Shown here: positions 7,901-16,866 of the stretch, one piece after another
Layout: each line of letters opens with the position of its first letter
How positions within the stretch are numbered: position 1 is the stretch's first letter
Origin: UBA668 sp039796575
GTDB lineage: Bacteria; Actinomycetota; Acidimicrobiia; Acidimicrobiales; Ilumatobacteraceae
Assembly: GCA_039796575.1 (NCBI GenBank)
Contig: JBDKJP010000078.1
Span: 1 to 64,000, forward strand
Direction of reading: 5' to 3'
DNA length: 64,000 bases
The notes under the pieces: generated by a model
Told to the model about the DNA's origin: nothing
What the model saw: the letters and a program-made list of their open reading frames with translations, nothing else
Databases searched by the model: none
Made by a program: the position numbers and the translations under genes

Positions 7901-8962
7901 ATGCACGTCGTCGTGGTGGGAGGGGGCTCCCGCGCTGCCGAATGGATCACGCGCTACCTGGCGTCGGGCCTCGACGTCGCGGTCGCCGACCCGCACACTG
8001 TACGCGACGCGGTCGACGAACTCTGGCCTGCCGCCGACCGGCTCGGGCTGTTCCCCGGAGCGTCGCGGCAGCGTCTGCGCGGCAACACCGCCGACGACCT
8101 TGCCACCGCCGTGCTCGTGCACGTGCTCGACGGCGCCACCCCCGACGGGGTGACCGGGATGCTCGCCGACGACACCACCGCACTGGGCTGCTCGCCCGCA
8201 CACCTGGTACCGCTCGTGGAGGTCTCGGGTCCGCAGGCCGCCGCGCTCACGCGCTTCTACCGGTCCATCGGCATGGCACCCGTCCCGGCCGATGCGCCGG
8301 CCCACGAGCGCTGGCAGCTCGGCGAAGGCCTCGTGCAGCTCACCGACGGCGACCCCGATGCGCTGCTCGCGGTGATGCGCGGGCTGCGACCCTCCGGCAA
8401 GGGCGCCGGTGCGGCCATCGCCCACCACGAGGCCGCGCGGTTCGCGTCGGGCGGGGTGCAACGGTGGCAGCCGGGCGAGGTGCCGGCCGCTCCCCTCGCG
8501 CTGTACCGCACCCCGGTCGAGCCCGAGTGGGTCGACTACAACGCGCACATGACCGAGAGCGCGTACCTCACCGCGGCCGGCTGGGCCAGCGATGCGCTGT
8601 TCCGCTACATCGGCGACGACGAGGCGTACCGGGCCGCCGGCCACAGCTTCTACACCGTCGAGACACACATCCACTACGTGCGCGAGGTCGCCGTGCACGA
8701 ACCCATCGTGTTCCACACGCAGATCCTCGGCGTCGACGCGAAGCGCGTGCACCTCATCCACTCGATGCTCCACGGCGACGACAGCGGGCTGCTGTGCACC
8801 GCCGAGCAGATGCTCGTGCACGTCGACATGAACGCCGGTCGCAGCGCGCCCATCCTCCCCGACGTGGCCGCAGCCCTGCAGGCCATCGCCACCGCGCATG
8901 CCGCGCTCCCCATCCCTCCGCAGGTCGGCTCCGTGATGCGGCTGCCGGCCCCGAAGCCCTGA
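7901..8962 (+). CDS. Shortened carnitine-dehydrogenase-like/thioesterase fusion with degenerate dehydrogenase part
   Basis: This 353-residue protein is a paralogue of the 495-residue protein at 2140. Residues 1-150 keep a Rossmann start (VVVGGGSRAAEW) and an HLVPLVEVSG segment matching YLMPLVEICG of the full protein. The HPFNP catalytic motif is gone and about 140 residues of the dehydrogenase helical domain are missing; only its last helix remains (LLAVMRGLR). Residues about 200-335 are an intact hotdog thioesterase (WVDYNAHMTE, VDAKRVHL). I infer an acyl-CoA thioesterase whose dehydrogenase is inactive or kept as a binding scaffold. It is followed by an acyl-CoA dehydrogenase 20 nt downstream. 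Confidence 0.8.
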   Translation: MHVVVVGGGSRAAEWITRYLASGLDVAVADPHTVRDAVDELWPAADRLGLFPGASRQRLRGNTADDLATAVLVHVLDGATPDGVTGMLADDTTALGCSPAHLVPLVEVSGPQAAALTRFYRSIGMAPVPADAPAHERWQLGEGLVQLTDGDPDALLAVMRGLRPSGKGAGAAIAHHEAARFASGGVQRWQPGEVPAAPLALYRTPVEPEWVDYNAHMTESAYLTAAGWASDALFRYIGDDEAYRAAGHSFYTVETHIHYVREVAVHEPIVFHTQILGVDAKRVHLIHSMLHGDDSGLLCTAEQMLVHVDMNAGRSAPILPDVAAALQAIATAHAALPIPPQVGSVMRLPAPKP

Positions 8963-8982
8963 CACCGACTGGAGTCCCCACC

Positions 8983-10143
8983 ATGATGTTCGAGCTCACC
9001 GACGAGCAGCAGATGATCGTCGACACCGTGCGGTCCTTCACCGAGAGGGAGCTGTTCCCGCACGAGGAGATGGTCGAGAAGCTCGGCGACGTGCCGCCCG
9101 AGTTGGTGCAGGAGATCAAGCGCAAGTCCATCGAAGCCGGGCTCTACGCCGCCAACATGCCGGCCGAGCTCGGCGGCGGCGGGCTCGACAGCTTCGGCGT
9201 CACGCTGGTCGACCGCGAGTTCGGCGCCACGTCGTACGCGCTGCAGTACATCGTGGCCCGCCCGTCGAACATCCTCCGCGCCTGCCAGGGTGAGCAGATC
9301 GAGGAGTTCCTGCTGCCCACCATCCGCGGCGAGCGCGTCGACTGCATGGCCATGAGCGAGCCCGATGCGGGCAGCGACGTGCGCGGCATGAAGTGCACCG
9401 CGGTCCGCGACGGCGACGACTACGTCATCAACGGCGTGAAGCACTTCATCAGCCACGCCGACCTGGCCGACTACGTCATCCTCTTCGCCGCCAGCGGTGA
9501 GGAGATGACCAGCAAGGGCCCGAAGAAGAAGATCACCGGCTTCCTCGTCGACTTCGACACGCCCGGCTGCGACGTGGTGCACGGCTACAACTGCGTCAGC
9601 AACCGCGGCTACCACAACCTGATCATCAACTTCGACAACTGCCGCGTGCCGGTGCGCAACATCCTCGGCGAGGAGCACCGTGGCTTCGACGCCGCCAACG
9701 AGTGGCTCGGCTCCACCCGCCTGCAGGTCGCCGCCGTGTGCGTCGGCCGTGCCCGCCGCGCGCTCGGCATCGCCACCGAGTGGGCCGCCACCCGCGAGCA
9801 GTTCGGTCAGCAGATCGGCAAGTTCCAGGGGGTGTCGTTCAAGCTCGCCGACATGCGCACGCAGCTCGAGGCCGCCGAGCTGCTCACGCTGCGCGCCGCA
9901 TGGCTCGACAGCAAGGGCAAGGCCACCGACGAGGACATGGCGATGGCCAAGGTGTTCTCCAGCGAGATGTGCCAGATGGTCACCGACGAGGCCATCCAGA
10001 TCCTCGGCGGAATGGGCCTGATGGACGAGCTCCCGCTCGAGCGGATGTGGCGCGACACCCGCGTCGACCGCATCTGGGACGGCACCAGCGAGATCCAGCG
10101 CCACATCATCAGCCGCAGCATGCTCCGCCCCCACGGCGCCTGA
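8983..10143 (+). CDS. Acyl-CoA dehydrogenase
   Basis: A 386-residue FAD-dependent acyl-CoA dehydrogenase of normal length. It has an N-terminal helical domain (FELTDEQQMIVDTVRSF), the FAD-contacting MSEPDAGSDVRG and the C-terminal signature ending in RIWDGTSEIQRHIISRS. The family oxidises acyl-CoA at the alpha-beta bond and passes electrons to ETF. The catalytic base of many members is a Glu near WDGTSE, but it varies between subfamilies. Two adjacent ATGs (8983 and 8986) follow a GGAG ribosome site. Its place behind the thioesterase paralogue and tetR suggests a gamma-butyrobetainyl-CoA- or short-acyl-CoA-type substrate; that is inference. Confidence 0.9.
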   Translation: MMFELTDEQQMIVDTVRSFTERELFPHEEMVEKLGDVPPELVQEIKRKSIEAGLYAANMPAELGGGGLDSFGVTLVDREFGATSYALQYIVARPSNILRACQGEQIEEFLLPTIRGERVDCMAMSEPDAGSDVRGMKCTAVRDGDDYVINGVKHFISHADLADYVILFAASGEEMTSKGPKKKITGFLVDFDTPGCDVVHGYNCVSNRGYHNLIINFDNCRVPVRNILGEEHRGFDAANEWLGSTRLQVAAVCVGRARRALGIATEWAATREQFGQQIGKFQGVSFKLADMRTQLEAAELLTLRAAWLDSKGKATDEDMAMAKVFSSEMCQMVTDEAIQILGGMGLMDELPLERMWRDTRVDRIWDGTSEIQRHIISRSMLRPHGA

Positions 10144-10160
10144 CCCACCGCGCTCGTCGC

Positions 10161-10234
10161 GCGAACTCAAGTTCGCCGGGCCCATCGCGCGAACTCATGT
10201 TCGCGGGCCGTCGCGCGAACTTGAGTTCGCGCGA
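10161..10234. repeat. Three tandem REP-like palindromes between convergent genes
   Basis: Three copies of GCGAACTnnAGTTCGC-type palindromes lie at 10161-10176, 10189-10204 and 10215-10230, spaced 28 and 26 nt. Copy 1 (centre CA) and copy 3 (centre TG) have perfect 7-bp arms; copy 2 has 6-bp arms and centre TCAT. Copy 3 extends to 11-bp arms (10211-10234). They fill the gap between the acyl-CoA dehydrogenase and the convergent amidase, so they may act as a two-way terminator or a REP element. Confidence 0.75.
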
Positions 10235-10247
10235 CATGACGGGGCGG

Positions 10248-11666
10248 TCAGAGGGTGGGGCGCCAGGTGGGGTGGGGGAAGCCGACGCCGGTGGCCTCGA
10301 CGGCGGCGGCGACGCGGAACGCGGTGACGTCGTCGTACGGGCGGGCCACCACCTGCACGCCGGTGGGCACGCCGTTCGCGGCCACACCCGACGGCACGCT
10401 CACCACCGGGCAGCGCGACTGGATGTTGAACGGCAACGTCATCGCACCGAGGATGTGGTGCACCACGCTGCTGTCACCGACGTCCATGCCGTCGAGATAC
10501 GCCTCACCGGCGCGATAGCCGTCGGTGGCCATCGTGGGGCACACCATCACGTCGAACTGCTGGAAGAGCAGCCCGAGCGGCTCCCACAACGCACCCTCGG
10601 CCTCCATGCCCTCGTAGAACCCCATGCCGGCGCCGAGCATGCTCTCGGCGAACGCCACGGTGTAGTCGCTGAGCAGCGAGCCGTACTCGGCGTTCACCGC
10701 GCCGATGCCGGCGCCCATGATGGCCCGGAAGTGCGCCTGCGACGCCTCCCAGACGTCGGCCACCGTCCACGGCAACGTGACCTCCTCCACCACCGCACCG
10801 GCAGCGGCGAGCGACGCGGCGACCCGTCGCGTGTTGGCGTCGACGGCGGGGTCGAGCGGCCAGTCGCCGAGCTGGGTGCACAGCGCGACGCGAAGACCCA
10901 CGACCGACGACCCGGCACCTTCGACGCGGGGCGGGTGCGGGAGTGACGCAGGATCGCGCCAGTGCGCGCCGGCGATGACGTCCTCGAGCAACGCGCAGTC
11001 GGCCACCGTGCGCGCCAGCGGGCCGTCGTGGCAGAACTGGTCGAGGTTGTACGGCGACAGCGCCGGCACCCGCTGCCACGGCGGCTTGAACCCCACCACA
11101 CCGCTCAGCGACGCCGGGATGCGGATCGACCCACCGATGTCGGACCCCGTGCCGATGGGCGCATAACCGGCGGCGAGCGCCGCTCCGGTGCCGCCCGACG
11201 ACCCGCCCGGCGAGAAGTCGGTGTTCCACGGGTTGCGGGTGATGCCCCACATGCGGCTGTGGCAGTACGGCGCACAGCAGAACTCGGGGGTGGTGGTGCG
11301 CACGTGCACGATGCCACCCGCGGCCTGGATGCGTTCGATGATCGGGTGGTCGATCTCGGCCACCTGGTCGGCGTACGCGAGCGATCCCTGCGACCACGAG
11401 CGGCCGACCATCGGGTGCTCCTCCTTGGCCGCCACCGGCACACCGTCGAGCGCACGCGCCGACCCGTGCACGTACCGCTCGGCCGACACTTTGGCCTCTT
11501 CGCGGGCCTCGTCGTAGCGCCGGTCCATGACGGCGTTGAGCGTGGGCTCGAGTGCCTCGACGCGGGCGATCACCAGCTCGAGGTACTCCACGGGCGACAG
11601 CGTGCGGGCGCGGAATGCGGCCAGGAGCTCGGTGGCGGACAGGTACACGGCATCGGCGTCACTCAT
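10248..11666 (-). CDS. Amidase signature family enzyme
   Basis: The 472-residue protein has the full amidase signature. The catalytic Lys is in VPVAAKEEHP, the Gly/Ser-rich motif is GGSSGGTGAALA, and the nucleophilic Ser is in GTGSDIGGSIRIPAS. These give the Ser-cisSer-Lys triad of amide hydrolases. The length fits stand-alone amidases rather than GatA, and no GatC or GatB is near. ATG 11666 is used; upstream in-frame sequence crosses the divergent promoter region. Operator site B lies between it and the gene at 11726, so it may share control with the carnitine genes. A role in releasing a carboxylate from an amide would fit, but the substrate is unknown. Confidence 0.88.
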   Translation of the reverse strand: MSDADAVYLSATELLAAFRARTLSPVEYLELVIARVEALEPTLNAVMDRRYDEAREEAKVSAERYVHGSARALDGVPVAAKEEHPMVGRSWSQGSLAYADQVAEIDHPIIERIQAAGGIVHVRTTTPEFCCAPYCHSRMWGITRNPWNTDFSPGGSSGGTGAALAAGYAPIGTGSDIGGSIRIPASLSGVVGFKPPWQRVPALSPYNLDQFCHDGPLARTVADCALLEDVIAGAHWRDPASLPHPPRVEGAGSSVVGLRVALCTQLGDWPLDPAVDANTRRVAASLAAAGAVVEEVTLPWTVADVWEASQAHFRAIMGAGIGAVNAEYGSLLSDYTVAFAESMLGAGMGFYEGMEAEGALWEPLGLLFQQFDVMVCPTMATDGYRAGEAYLDGMDVGDSSVVHHILGAMTLPFNIQSRCPVVSVPSGVAANGVPTGVQVVARPYDDVTAFRVAAAVEATGVGFPHPTWRPTL

Positions 11667-11694
11667 CGCGCCAGTCTGCCACTCGGAGGGTTGC

Positions 11695-11717
11695 CTGATC
11701 GGCGGTTCAGCTAATGT
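11695..11717 (+). promoter_or_regulatory. Operator-like site B and -10 box before the ADP-forming acyl-CoA synthetase
   Basis: CTGATCGGCGGTTCAG (11695-11710) matches the shared operator motif. It sits directly upstream of a TAATGT -10 box (11712-11717), which is 8 nt before ATG 11726. A protein bound here would cover the -35/-10 spacer. It also faces the divergent amidase gene. Confidence 0.55.
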
Positions 11718-11725
11718 CGATCGAC

Positions 11726-13744
11726 ATGCCCGACCTGCGTCGCCTCCTCGCACCGAGCTCCATCGCCGTCGTCGGTGGCGCACCCGCCGAGCGCGTGGTG
11801 CGGCAGTGCCTGCGGCTCGGGTTCGAGGGCCCGATCTGGCCGGTGCACCCGAAGCGCGCCGACCTCGCCGGCGTGCCCTGCCTCCCTTCGCTCGACGACC
11901 TGCCGGGCGTGCCCGACGCCGTCTTCCTCGGCGTGAACCGCAACGCCACCGTCGAGGCCATGCGCACGCTCAGCCGCATCGGTGCCGGCGGCGCGGTCTG
12001 CTACGGCTCGGGCTTCGCCGAGACCGGCGACGACCACCTGCAGCACGCACTGCTCGCCGCCGCGGGCGACGTGCCGTTCTTCGGTCCGAACTGCTACGGC
12101 TTCGTCAACACGTTCGACCGCGTCGCGCTGTGGCCCGACGAGCACGGCATGGCCCGCCACGACCGCGGCGCGGCCATCGTGAGCCAGAGCGGCAACGTGG
12201 CGGTGAACCTCACCTTCCAGCAGCGCGGACTGCGCCTGGGCAGCATGATCACCGTCGGCAACCAGGCCGACCTCGGCACCGAGGACGCCATCGCAGCACT
12301 GCTCGACGATCCGCGCATCACCTCGATCGGGCTGTTCCTCGAAGCGGTGCGCGACGCCCAGCAGTTCGCGCTCGTCGCGATGCGGGCGCGCGAGCAGGGC
12401 GTACCGATCGTGGCGCTGCAGACCGGACGCAGCGAGGCCGGAGCGCTCATCGCCAACTCCCACACCGGGTCGATGGCCGGCCGTGCCGCCGCGTACGACG
12501 CGCTGTTCGAGCGCTACGGCGTGGCCACCGTGCGCACCCCCGCCGAGCTGCTCGAGACGCTGAAGGTGCTCGACACGGCCGGCCCACTGCGCGGCCGACG
12601 AGTGGTGTCGCTGAGCTGCTCGGGCGGCGAGGCGTCGCTGGTGGCGGATCGCAGCGAGGCCACGGCACTGCGGTTCGAACCGTTCACCACCGAGCAGACC
12701 ACCGCCATCGCGGCCACCCTCACCGAGCTCGTCTCGGTCAGCAACCCGTTCGACTACCACACGTTCATGTGGGGCGACCGCGCCGCGATGGCCACCACGT
12801 TCACCGCGGTGATGGACGGCCCGCAGGACGCCACGATGCTCGTGCTCGACGCGCCACCGTCGCCCGACAACGACCCGTCGTCGTGGTACGTGGCGGCCGA
12901 CGCGCTGGCCGACGCAGCCGACGCCACCGGCAACCGCGCCGTCGTGGTGGCCACGCTGGCCGAGTGCCTGAACGAGCCGCTGCGGGCCCACATCAGCGCA
13001 CGCGGCCTCACTCCCCTGCTCGGCCTGTCCGAGGCGCTCACCGCACTCGACGCGGCGGCCACCCTCGGCCGTGACGTGCAGGCCACCGCACACGCACCCG
13101 TCGCCGCACCCGGCAGCACCCATCTGGTCGACGAGGCGACGGCCAAGGCGCACCTGCGCACGCTCGGGGTGGCGGTGCCCGACGGCGTGGTCGTACCCGC
13201 CGGCGAGGTGCTCGCGGCCGCCGACGGCATCGGGTACCCGATCACCCTCAAGGCGCTCGGCCACGCGCACAAGAGCGAGGCCGGCGCGGTGAAGGTGGGG
13301 CTGCGCGACCCCGAGGCCCTCGCCGCCGCCGTCGCCGCGATGCCCGCGACGCCCGCCGGCTTCCTGGTCGAGCGCACGGTCACCGACGTGGTGGCCGAGG
13401 TGCTGGTCACCGTGCGACGAGACGCACCCGTCGGCTGGCTGGTCACGGTCGGCTTCGGTGGCGTGATGACCGAGCTGTGGAGCGACGTGGCCCATCTGCT
13501 CGCCCCCGTCACCGCACCGCAGGTCGAGGCCGCGCTCATGTCGTTGCGCAGTGCCCGCCTCCTCACCGGGTTCCGTGGCCGCCCCGCCGCCGACCTCGCC
13601 GCACTCGCCGACCTCGTGGTGCGCCTCACCGACGCGGTGGTGGGCACCGACGTGGTGGAGGTGGAGCTCAACCCCGTGCTCGTCGGCGTCGAGGGCGCCA
13701 CCGCCGTCGACGCACTGCTCATCGTGGAGGACACGCCGTCATGA
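11726..13744 (+). CDS. ADP-forming acyl-CoA synthetase (acetate-CoA ligase family, fused alpha-beta)
   Basis: A 672-residue NDP-forming acyl-CoA synthetase. The order is a CoA-binding Rossmann domain (SIAVVGGAPAERVV), a succinyl-CoA-ligase-like domain with SQSGNVAVN and the phosphohistidine segment NSHTGSMAG, then a C-terminal ATP-grasp domain (YPITLKALGHAHKSEAGAV). It makes an acyl-CoA from a carboxylate with ATP, giving ADP. An ATG at 11714 lies inside the -10 box, so 11726 is the likely start and the mRNA is leaderless. Its last 4 nt overlap the caiD start (ATGA), so the enzyme probably supplies CaiD's CoA substrate. That makes it an alternative to CaiC for activating carnitine or crotonobetaine. 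Confidence 0.85.
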   Translation: MPDLRRLLAPSSIAVVGGAPAERVVRQCLRLGFEGPIWPVHPKRADLAGVPCLPSLDDLPGVPDAVFLGVNRNATVEAMRTLSRIGAGGAVCYGSGFAETGDDHLQHALLAAAGDVPFFGPNCYGFVNTFDRVALWPDEHGMARHDRGAAIVSQSGNVAVNLTFQQRGLRLGSMITVGNQADLGTEDAIAALLDDPRITSIGLFLEAVRDAQQFALVAMRAREQGVPIVALQTGRSEAGALIANSHTGSMAGRAAAYDALFERYGVATVRTPAELLETLKVLDTAGPLRGRRVVSLSCSGGEASLVADRSEATALRFEPFTTEQTTAIAATLTELVSVSNPFDYHTFMWGDRAAMATTFTAVMDGPQDATMLVLDAPPSPDNDPSSWYVAADALADAADATGNRAVVVATLAECLNEPLRAHISARGLTPLLGLSEALTALDAAATLGRDVQATAHAPVAAPGSTHLVDEATAKAHLRTLGVAVPDGVVVPAGEVLAAADGIGYPITLKALGHAHKSEAGAVKVGLRDPEALAAAVAAMPATPAGFLVERTVTDVVAEVLVTVRRDAPVGWLVTVGFGGVMTELWSDVAHLLAPVTAPQVEAALMSLRSARLLTGFRGRPAADLAALADLVVRLTDAVVGTDVVEVELNPVLVGVEGATAVDALLIVEDTPS

Positions 13745-14520
13745 CCCACCCGGGATTCCACGTCGACATCGCCGACGGCGTCGCCGTGGTCACGCTCGAC
13801 CGGCCGAAGGCCAACGCCATCGACGCCGCCACCAGCTACGCGCTCGGCGAGGTGTTCGTCGGCTTCGAGACCGACCCCGCCGTGCGTGTCGCCATCTTCA
13901 CCGGTGCCGGGGAACGCTTCTTCAGCGCCGGCTGGGACCTGGGCGCCGCCGCCGAGGGCGAGGCGTTCGACAGCGACTACGGCGCCGGCGGGTTCGGCGG
14001 GTTCACCAACCTGCCGCACCGCCGCACGCCCGTGATCGCCGCGGTGAACGGCATGGCCGTCGGTGGCGGGTTCGAGATCGCGATGGCGGCCGACATGATC
14101 GTCGCCGCCGAGCACGCGCAGTTCTTCCTGCCCGAGGCGGGGCTCGGCATCCTGCCCGACAACGGTGCGGTGCGCCTCCCTCGTCTGCTGCCCGGCCCCA
14201 TCGCCCGCGAGATGCTGCTCACCGGACGGCGCATGTCGGCCGAGGAAGCGGCCCGCTGGGGCCTGGTCAACAAGGTGGTGCCCGCCGACGAGCTGATGGC
14301 CGCGGCGCGGCAACTGGCCGCCGACGTCTGCTGGGCCGCACCGCTCAGCGTGACGGCCATCCTCGACATCGAACGCCGCACCGCGCAGATGGACCCGATC
14401 GAGGCGATGGGCATCATCCAGGACCTGCCCAGCTATCGCGCCGCCATCGACTCCGAGGACGCGGTGGAGGGCACGCTGGCGCACGGCGAGCGGCGCGCGC
14501 CGATCTGGAAGGGCCGCTGA
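13741..14520 (+). CDS. caiD: Crotonobetainyl-CoA hydratase / carnitinyl-CoA dehydratase
   Basis: The 259-residue crotonase is strikingly like CaiD. LDRPKANAIDAATSYALGEV, FFSAGWDLGAAAEGEA and the C-terminal PIWKGR end are CaiD signatures that general enoyl-CoA hydratases lack. Other crotonase features are the oxyanion loop NGMAVGGGFE and FLPEAGLGILPDNG with the catalytic Glu. It would interconvert L-carnityl-CoA and crotonobetainyl-CoA. The start at 13741 overlaps the upstream synthetase stop (ATGA), so translation is coupled. No CaiB CoA-transferase is in the window, so CoA is more likely supplied by the ligases at 3640 or 11726. Confidence 0.88.
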   Translation: MTHPGFHVDIADGVAVVTLDRPKANAIDAATSYALGEVFVGFETDPAVRVAIFTGAGERFFSAGWDLGAAAEGEAFDSDYGAGGFGGFTNLPHRRTPVIAAVNGMAVGGGFEIAMAADMIVAAEHAQFFLPEAGLGILPDNGAVRLPRLLPGPIAREMLLTGRRMSAEEAARWGLVNKVVPADELMAAARQLAADVCWAAPLSVTAILDIERRTAQMDPIEAMGIIQDLPSYRAAIDSEDAVEGTLAHGERRAPIWKGR

Positions 14521-14530
14521 CGGCCCACCG

Positions 14531-15379
14531 TCACTCGAGGCCGAGCGCCTGCGGGATGTCCTCGTAGTCGACCGTCCACAGCCGCGCCGCGTGCCGGTCG
14601 TCGGTGCCGCTGCACCTCCAGCCGAGCAGGCGTTGCGCGCGCTCGGGCAGGTGGCGGACTTCGTCCCACGAGGCACCCAACGGCGACGCCTCCTCGGGCG
14701 TGAGCCAGCCGAGCACGTACGACAGGTGCAGCCCGTACCGGAACTGGTCGTCGGAGACGTTCGCGCCACCCCCGTGCAGCACCCGGCCGGTGTAGATCAT
14801 GCCGCCACCCTCGGGCATCACTGCCTGGCAGATCTCGTGCGGCTCGGGCCGACGGCGGTAGTCGTCCCAACGGTGGCTGCCGGGCACCACCTGCGTGGCA
14901 CCGACCTCGGCCGTGAACTCGGAGATCGCGAACATGCAGCTGAGCGTGATCTCGAAGCCGTCGGGCCGGCACAACGTGGGCCAGTTCTCGGCGTCGCGGT
15001 GGATCCACTGCGCCTTCTCGCCGGGGCCGATGATCATCATCTGGCCGGTGTTCATCCAGTGGTCCGACGCGTTGGGCAGCAACACCCGGTCGGCGAGCTC
15101 GAGGTAGAACGGATCGGTCAGCAGGTCGATGAACGCGGCGCTGCGATGTGCGAGGCGAGTGAACCGAGTGGTGCGCCGTCCCCAGAACGCCTGGATGACC
15201 GGGTTCTCGGCCACGGTGCCCGCGCGGTGCCCATCGGCGTGCGCCTGCATGTCGGCACGGAACTGGGCCAACGTGTCGGGCGGCACCATGTCGCGCACGA
15301 TGACACCGCCGTCGGCGTCGAGCACCTCGAGCACGGCGTCGACGCCATCGGCGCGGGTGAGCTCGCGCAGCGCGACCAT
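14531..15379 (-). CDS. Phytanoyl-CoA dioxygenase (PhyH) family protein
   Basis: A 282-residue Fe(II)/2-oxoglutarate-type dioxygenase. WIHRDAENWP holds the HxD metal ligands and VLHGGGANVS holds the distal His, completing the facial triad; the double-stranded beta-helix lies between (about residues 90-230). The family hydroxylates small molecules, often beside an acyl or amine group. The ATG at 15379 overlaps the stop of the upstream aminotransferase by 1 nt (TGATG), so the two form an operon. With the divergent Rieske oxygenase this suggests an oxidative pathway for an amine-containing compound. The substrate is unknown. Confidence 0.85.
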   Translation of the reverse strand: MVALRELTRADGVDAVLEVLDADGGVIVRDMVPPDTLAQFRADMQAHADGHRAGTVAENPVIQAFWGRRTTRFTRLAHRSAAFIDLLTDPFYLELADRVLLPNASDHWMNTGQMMIIGPGEKAQWIHRDAENWPTLCRPDGFEITLSCMFAISEFTAEVGATQVVPGSHRWDDYRRRPEPHEICQAVMPEGGGMIYTGRVLHGGGANVSDDQFRYGLHLSYVLGWLTPEEASPLGASWDEVRHLPERAQRLLGWRCSGTDDRHAARLWTVDYEDIPQALGLE

Positions 15380-16782
15380 CAGTTGTACGAACCGACGGCG
15401 AAGATCTCGGAGTCGCGGTCGAGCAGACCCGATGCCAGCTCGGCCACGCGAGCGACGTTGCGCACGTACCGCGCACCGTGCTCCTCGGCGTGCGCGACGC
15501 TGAGGGTCCAGCTCTCGCTCTTCCCCCACGGCGGCAGAAACACGCCACCGTTGTGCTGCACCAGGAAGTGCAGGTGGCTGATGGCGGTGGAGATGCGCAG
15601 GAACTCGCGGTAGTTGCGGGCCGGCGTGTCGTGGAACACCACCGAGCCCTTGAAGCCGAACACCGTGCCGTACGACGGGATGCCGGCCGCCTCGAGCGCC
15701 GCCATCGAGCCCTCGAGCATCGACCGCCCGACCACCTCGGCCTGTTCGTACGTGTGCGGCAGCAGCACCTCGGTGAGCGTGGCACGCGCCGCGGCCATCG
15801 TGAGCGGGTTGCCGTTGAACGTGCCGATCTGGTCGTACACGCCCGACTCGATGGCGCCCATCACCTCCTCGGTGCCGCCGATGGCGCCGCACGGCAGGCC
15901 ACCGCCGAGCGCCTTCGCGAGGCAGACGATGTCGGGCGTGACCCCGAACCGTCGGGTGGCGCCACCCCAGTCGACCACCATGCCGGTCTTCACCTCGTCG
16001 AACGCGAGGAACGCACCGTGCGCGTGGAGCAGGTCCTTCGCGCCCTGCAGGTAACCGGGCGCGGGCGGGATGATGCCGGCGTTCATCATCATCGGTTCGA
16101 CGATCATCCCGGCGATCTGCCCGCGATGGGTGTCGAGCACGTGCTCGAGGGCGGCGAGGTCGTTGAACGGCACGATGCGCAGCGCGTCGGCTGCCGCGGC
16201 CAGCACCCCCGGGCCAGCGACGCGATGCGGCGCCGACTCCGGGCCGAGTTGGTCGGCCGACCGGAAGATGGAGATCATCGCCGAGTCGTGGTGCCCGTGG
16301 TACGTGCCCTCGATCTTGATGACCAACGGTCGACCGGTGATGGCGCGCATGAGGTGGAACGCGTCCATGGTGGCCTCGGTGCCCGAGTTGTTGAACCGCC
16401 ACTTCGGCAGGCCGAACCGGTCGGCCAGGGCCTGCGCCACCACGATGGCGTCCTCGGTGGGTTGCGCGAAGTGCGTGCCCTTCGTGACCCGGTCCTGCAC
16501 GGCGCGCACGACGTGCGGGTTCGCGTGGCCGACCACGTTGACGCCGTACCCGGCGTGCATGTCGACGTACTCGGTGCCGTCGGCGTCCCACACCAGCGCG
16601 CCCTCACCGTGGCTCACCCACACCGGCAGCGGGCGCGAGCTGGCCCAGCTGGAGCACACGCCGCCGGGCATCACCTCGCCGCCTCGTGCGCCGAGCTCGG
16701 CCGACGCACCCATGCGCGCGACGAAGCGCGCTTCCTCCTCGTTGATGAGGTCGTCGAGCGTGGCGTGGTGCTGCTGTCCCAT
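15379..16782 (-). CDS. Class III aminotransferase, glutamate-1-semialdehyde aminomutase-like
   Basis: The 467-residue PLP enzyme has FNNSGTEATMDAFHLMRAIT for cofactor binding, LAFDEVKTGM with the PLP-contacting Asp, and CLAKALGGGLPCGAIGG with the Schiff-base Lys. It resembles HemL, but it sits with a PhyH dioxygenase and a Rieske oxygenase rather than with heme genes. A catabolic omega-aminotransferase or aminomutase role is therefore more likely than tetrapyrrole synthesis. The ATG at 16782 is preceded on its strand by a TACGCT -10 box 6 nt away, so it is probably leaderless. It is divergent from the Rieske gene across operator site C. Confidence 0.85.
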   Translation of the reverse strand: MGQQHHATLDDLINEEEARFVARMGASAELGARGGEVMPGGVCSSWASSRPLPVWVSHGEGALVWDADGTEYVDMHAGYGVNVVGHANPHVVRAVQDRVTKGTHFAQPTEDAIVVAQALADRFGLPKWRFNNSGTEATMDAFHLMRAITGRPLVIKIEGTYHGHHDSAMISIFRSADQLGPESAPHRVAGPGVLAAAADALRIVPFNDLAALEHVLDTHRGQIAGMIVEPMMMNAGIIPPAPGYLQGAKDLLHAHGAFLAFDEVKTGMVVDWGGATRRFGVTPDIVCLAKALGGGLPCGAIGGTEEVMGAIESGVYDQIGTFNGNPLTMAAARATLTEVLLPHTYEQAEVVGRSMLEGSMAALEAAGIPSYGTVFGFKGSVVFHDTPARNYREFLRISTAISHLHFLVQHNGGVFLPPWGKSESWTLSVAHAEEHGARYVRNVARVAELASGLLDRDSEIFAVGSYN

Positions 16783-16805
16783 CGTCCCAGCGTACTCCAG
16801 CTTGT

Positions 16806-16834
16806 CTGACCGGTCGTTCAGACTTCGCTAGGGT
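16806..16834 (+). promoter_or_regulatory. Operator-like site C with -10 box between aminotransferase and Rieske genes
   Basis: CTGACCGGTCGTTCAG (16806-16821) is close to the shared consensus. It lies in the expected -35/-10 spacer of a TAGGGT -10 box (16829-16834) reading toward the Rieske gene. It is also about 25-40 nt upstream of the divergent aminotransferase start. Confidence 0.55.
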
Positions 16835-16866
16835 ACGGGCACCACGGATGCGGAAGGGGACCCGCA

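Noticed and set aside
10161..10234. The palindrome cluster as a CRISPR array
   Set aside because: There are only three copies, the spacers are about 10 nt, the repeats are symmetric and no cas genes are present.
15379..16782. Assignment of the aminotransferase as hemL
   Set aside because: It has HemL-like motifs, but the neighbours are oxygenases and a catabolic operator, with no heme genes nearby.
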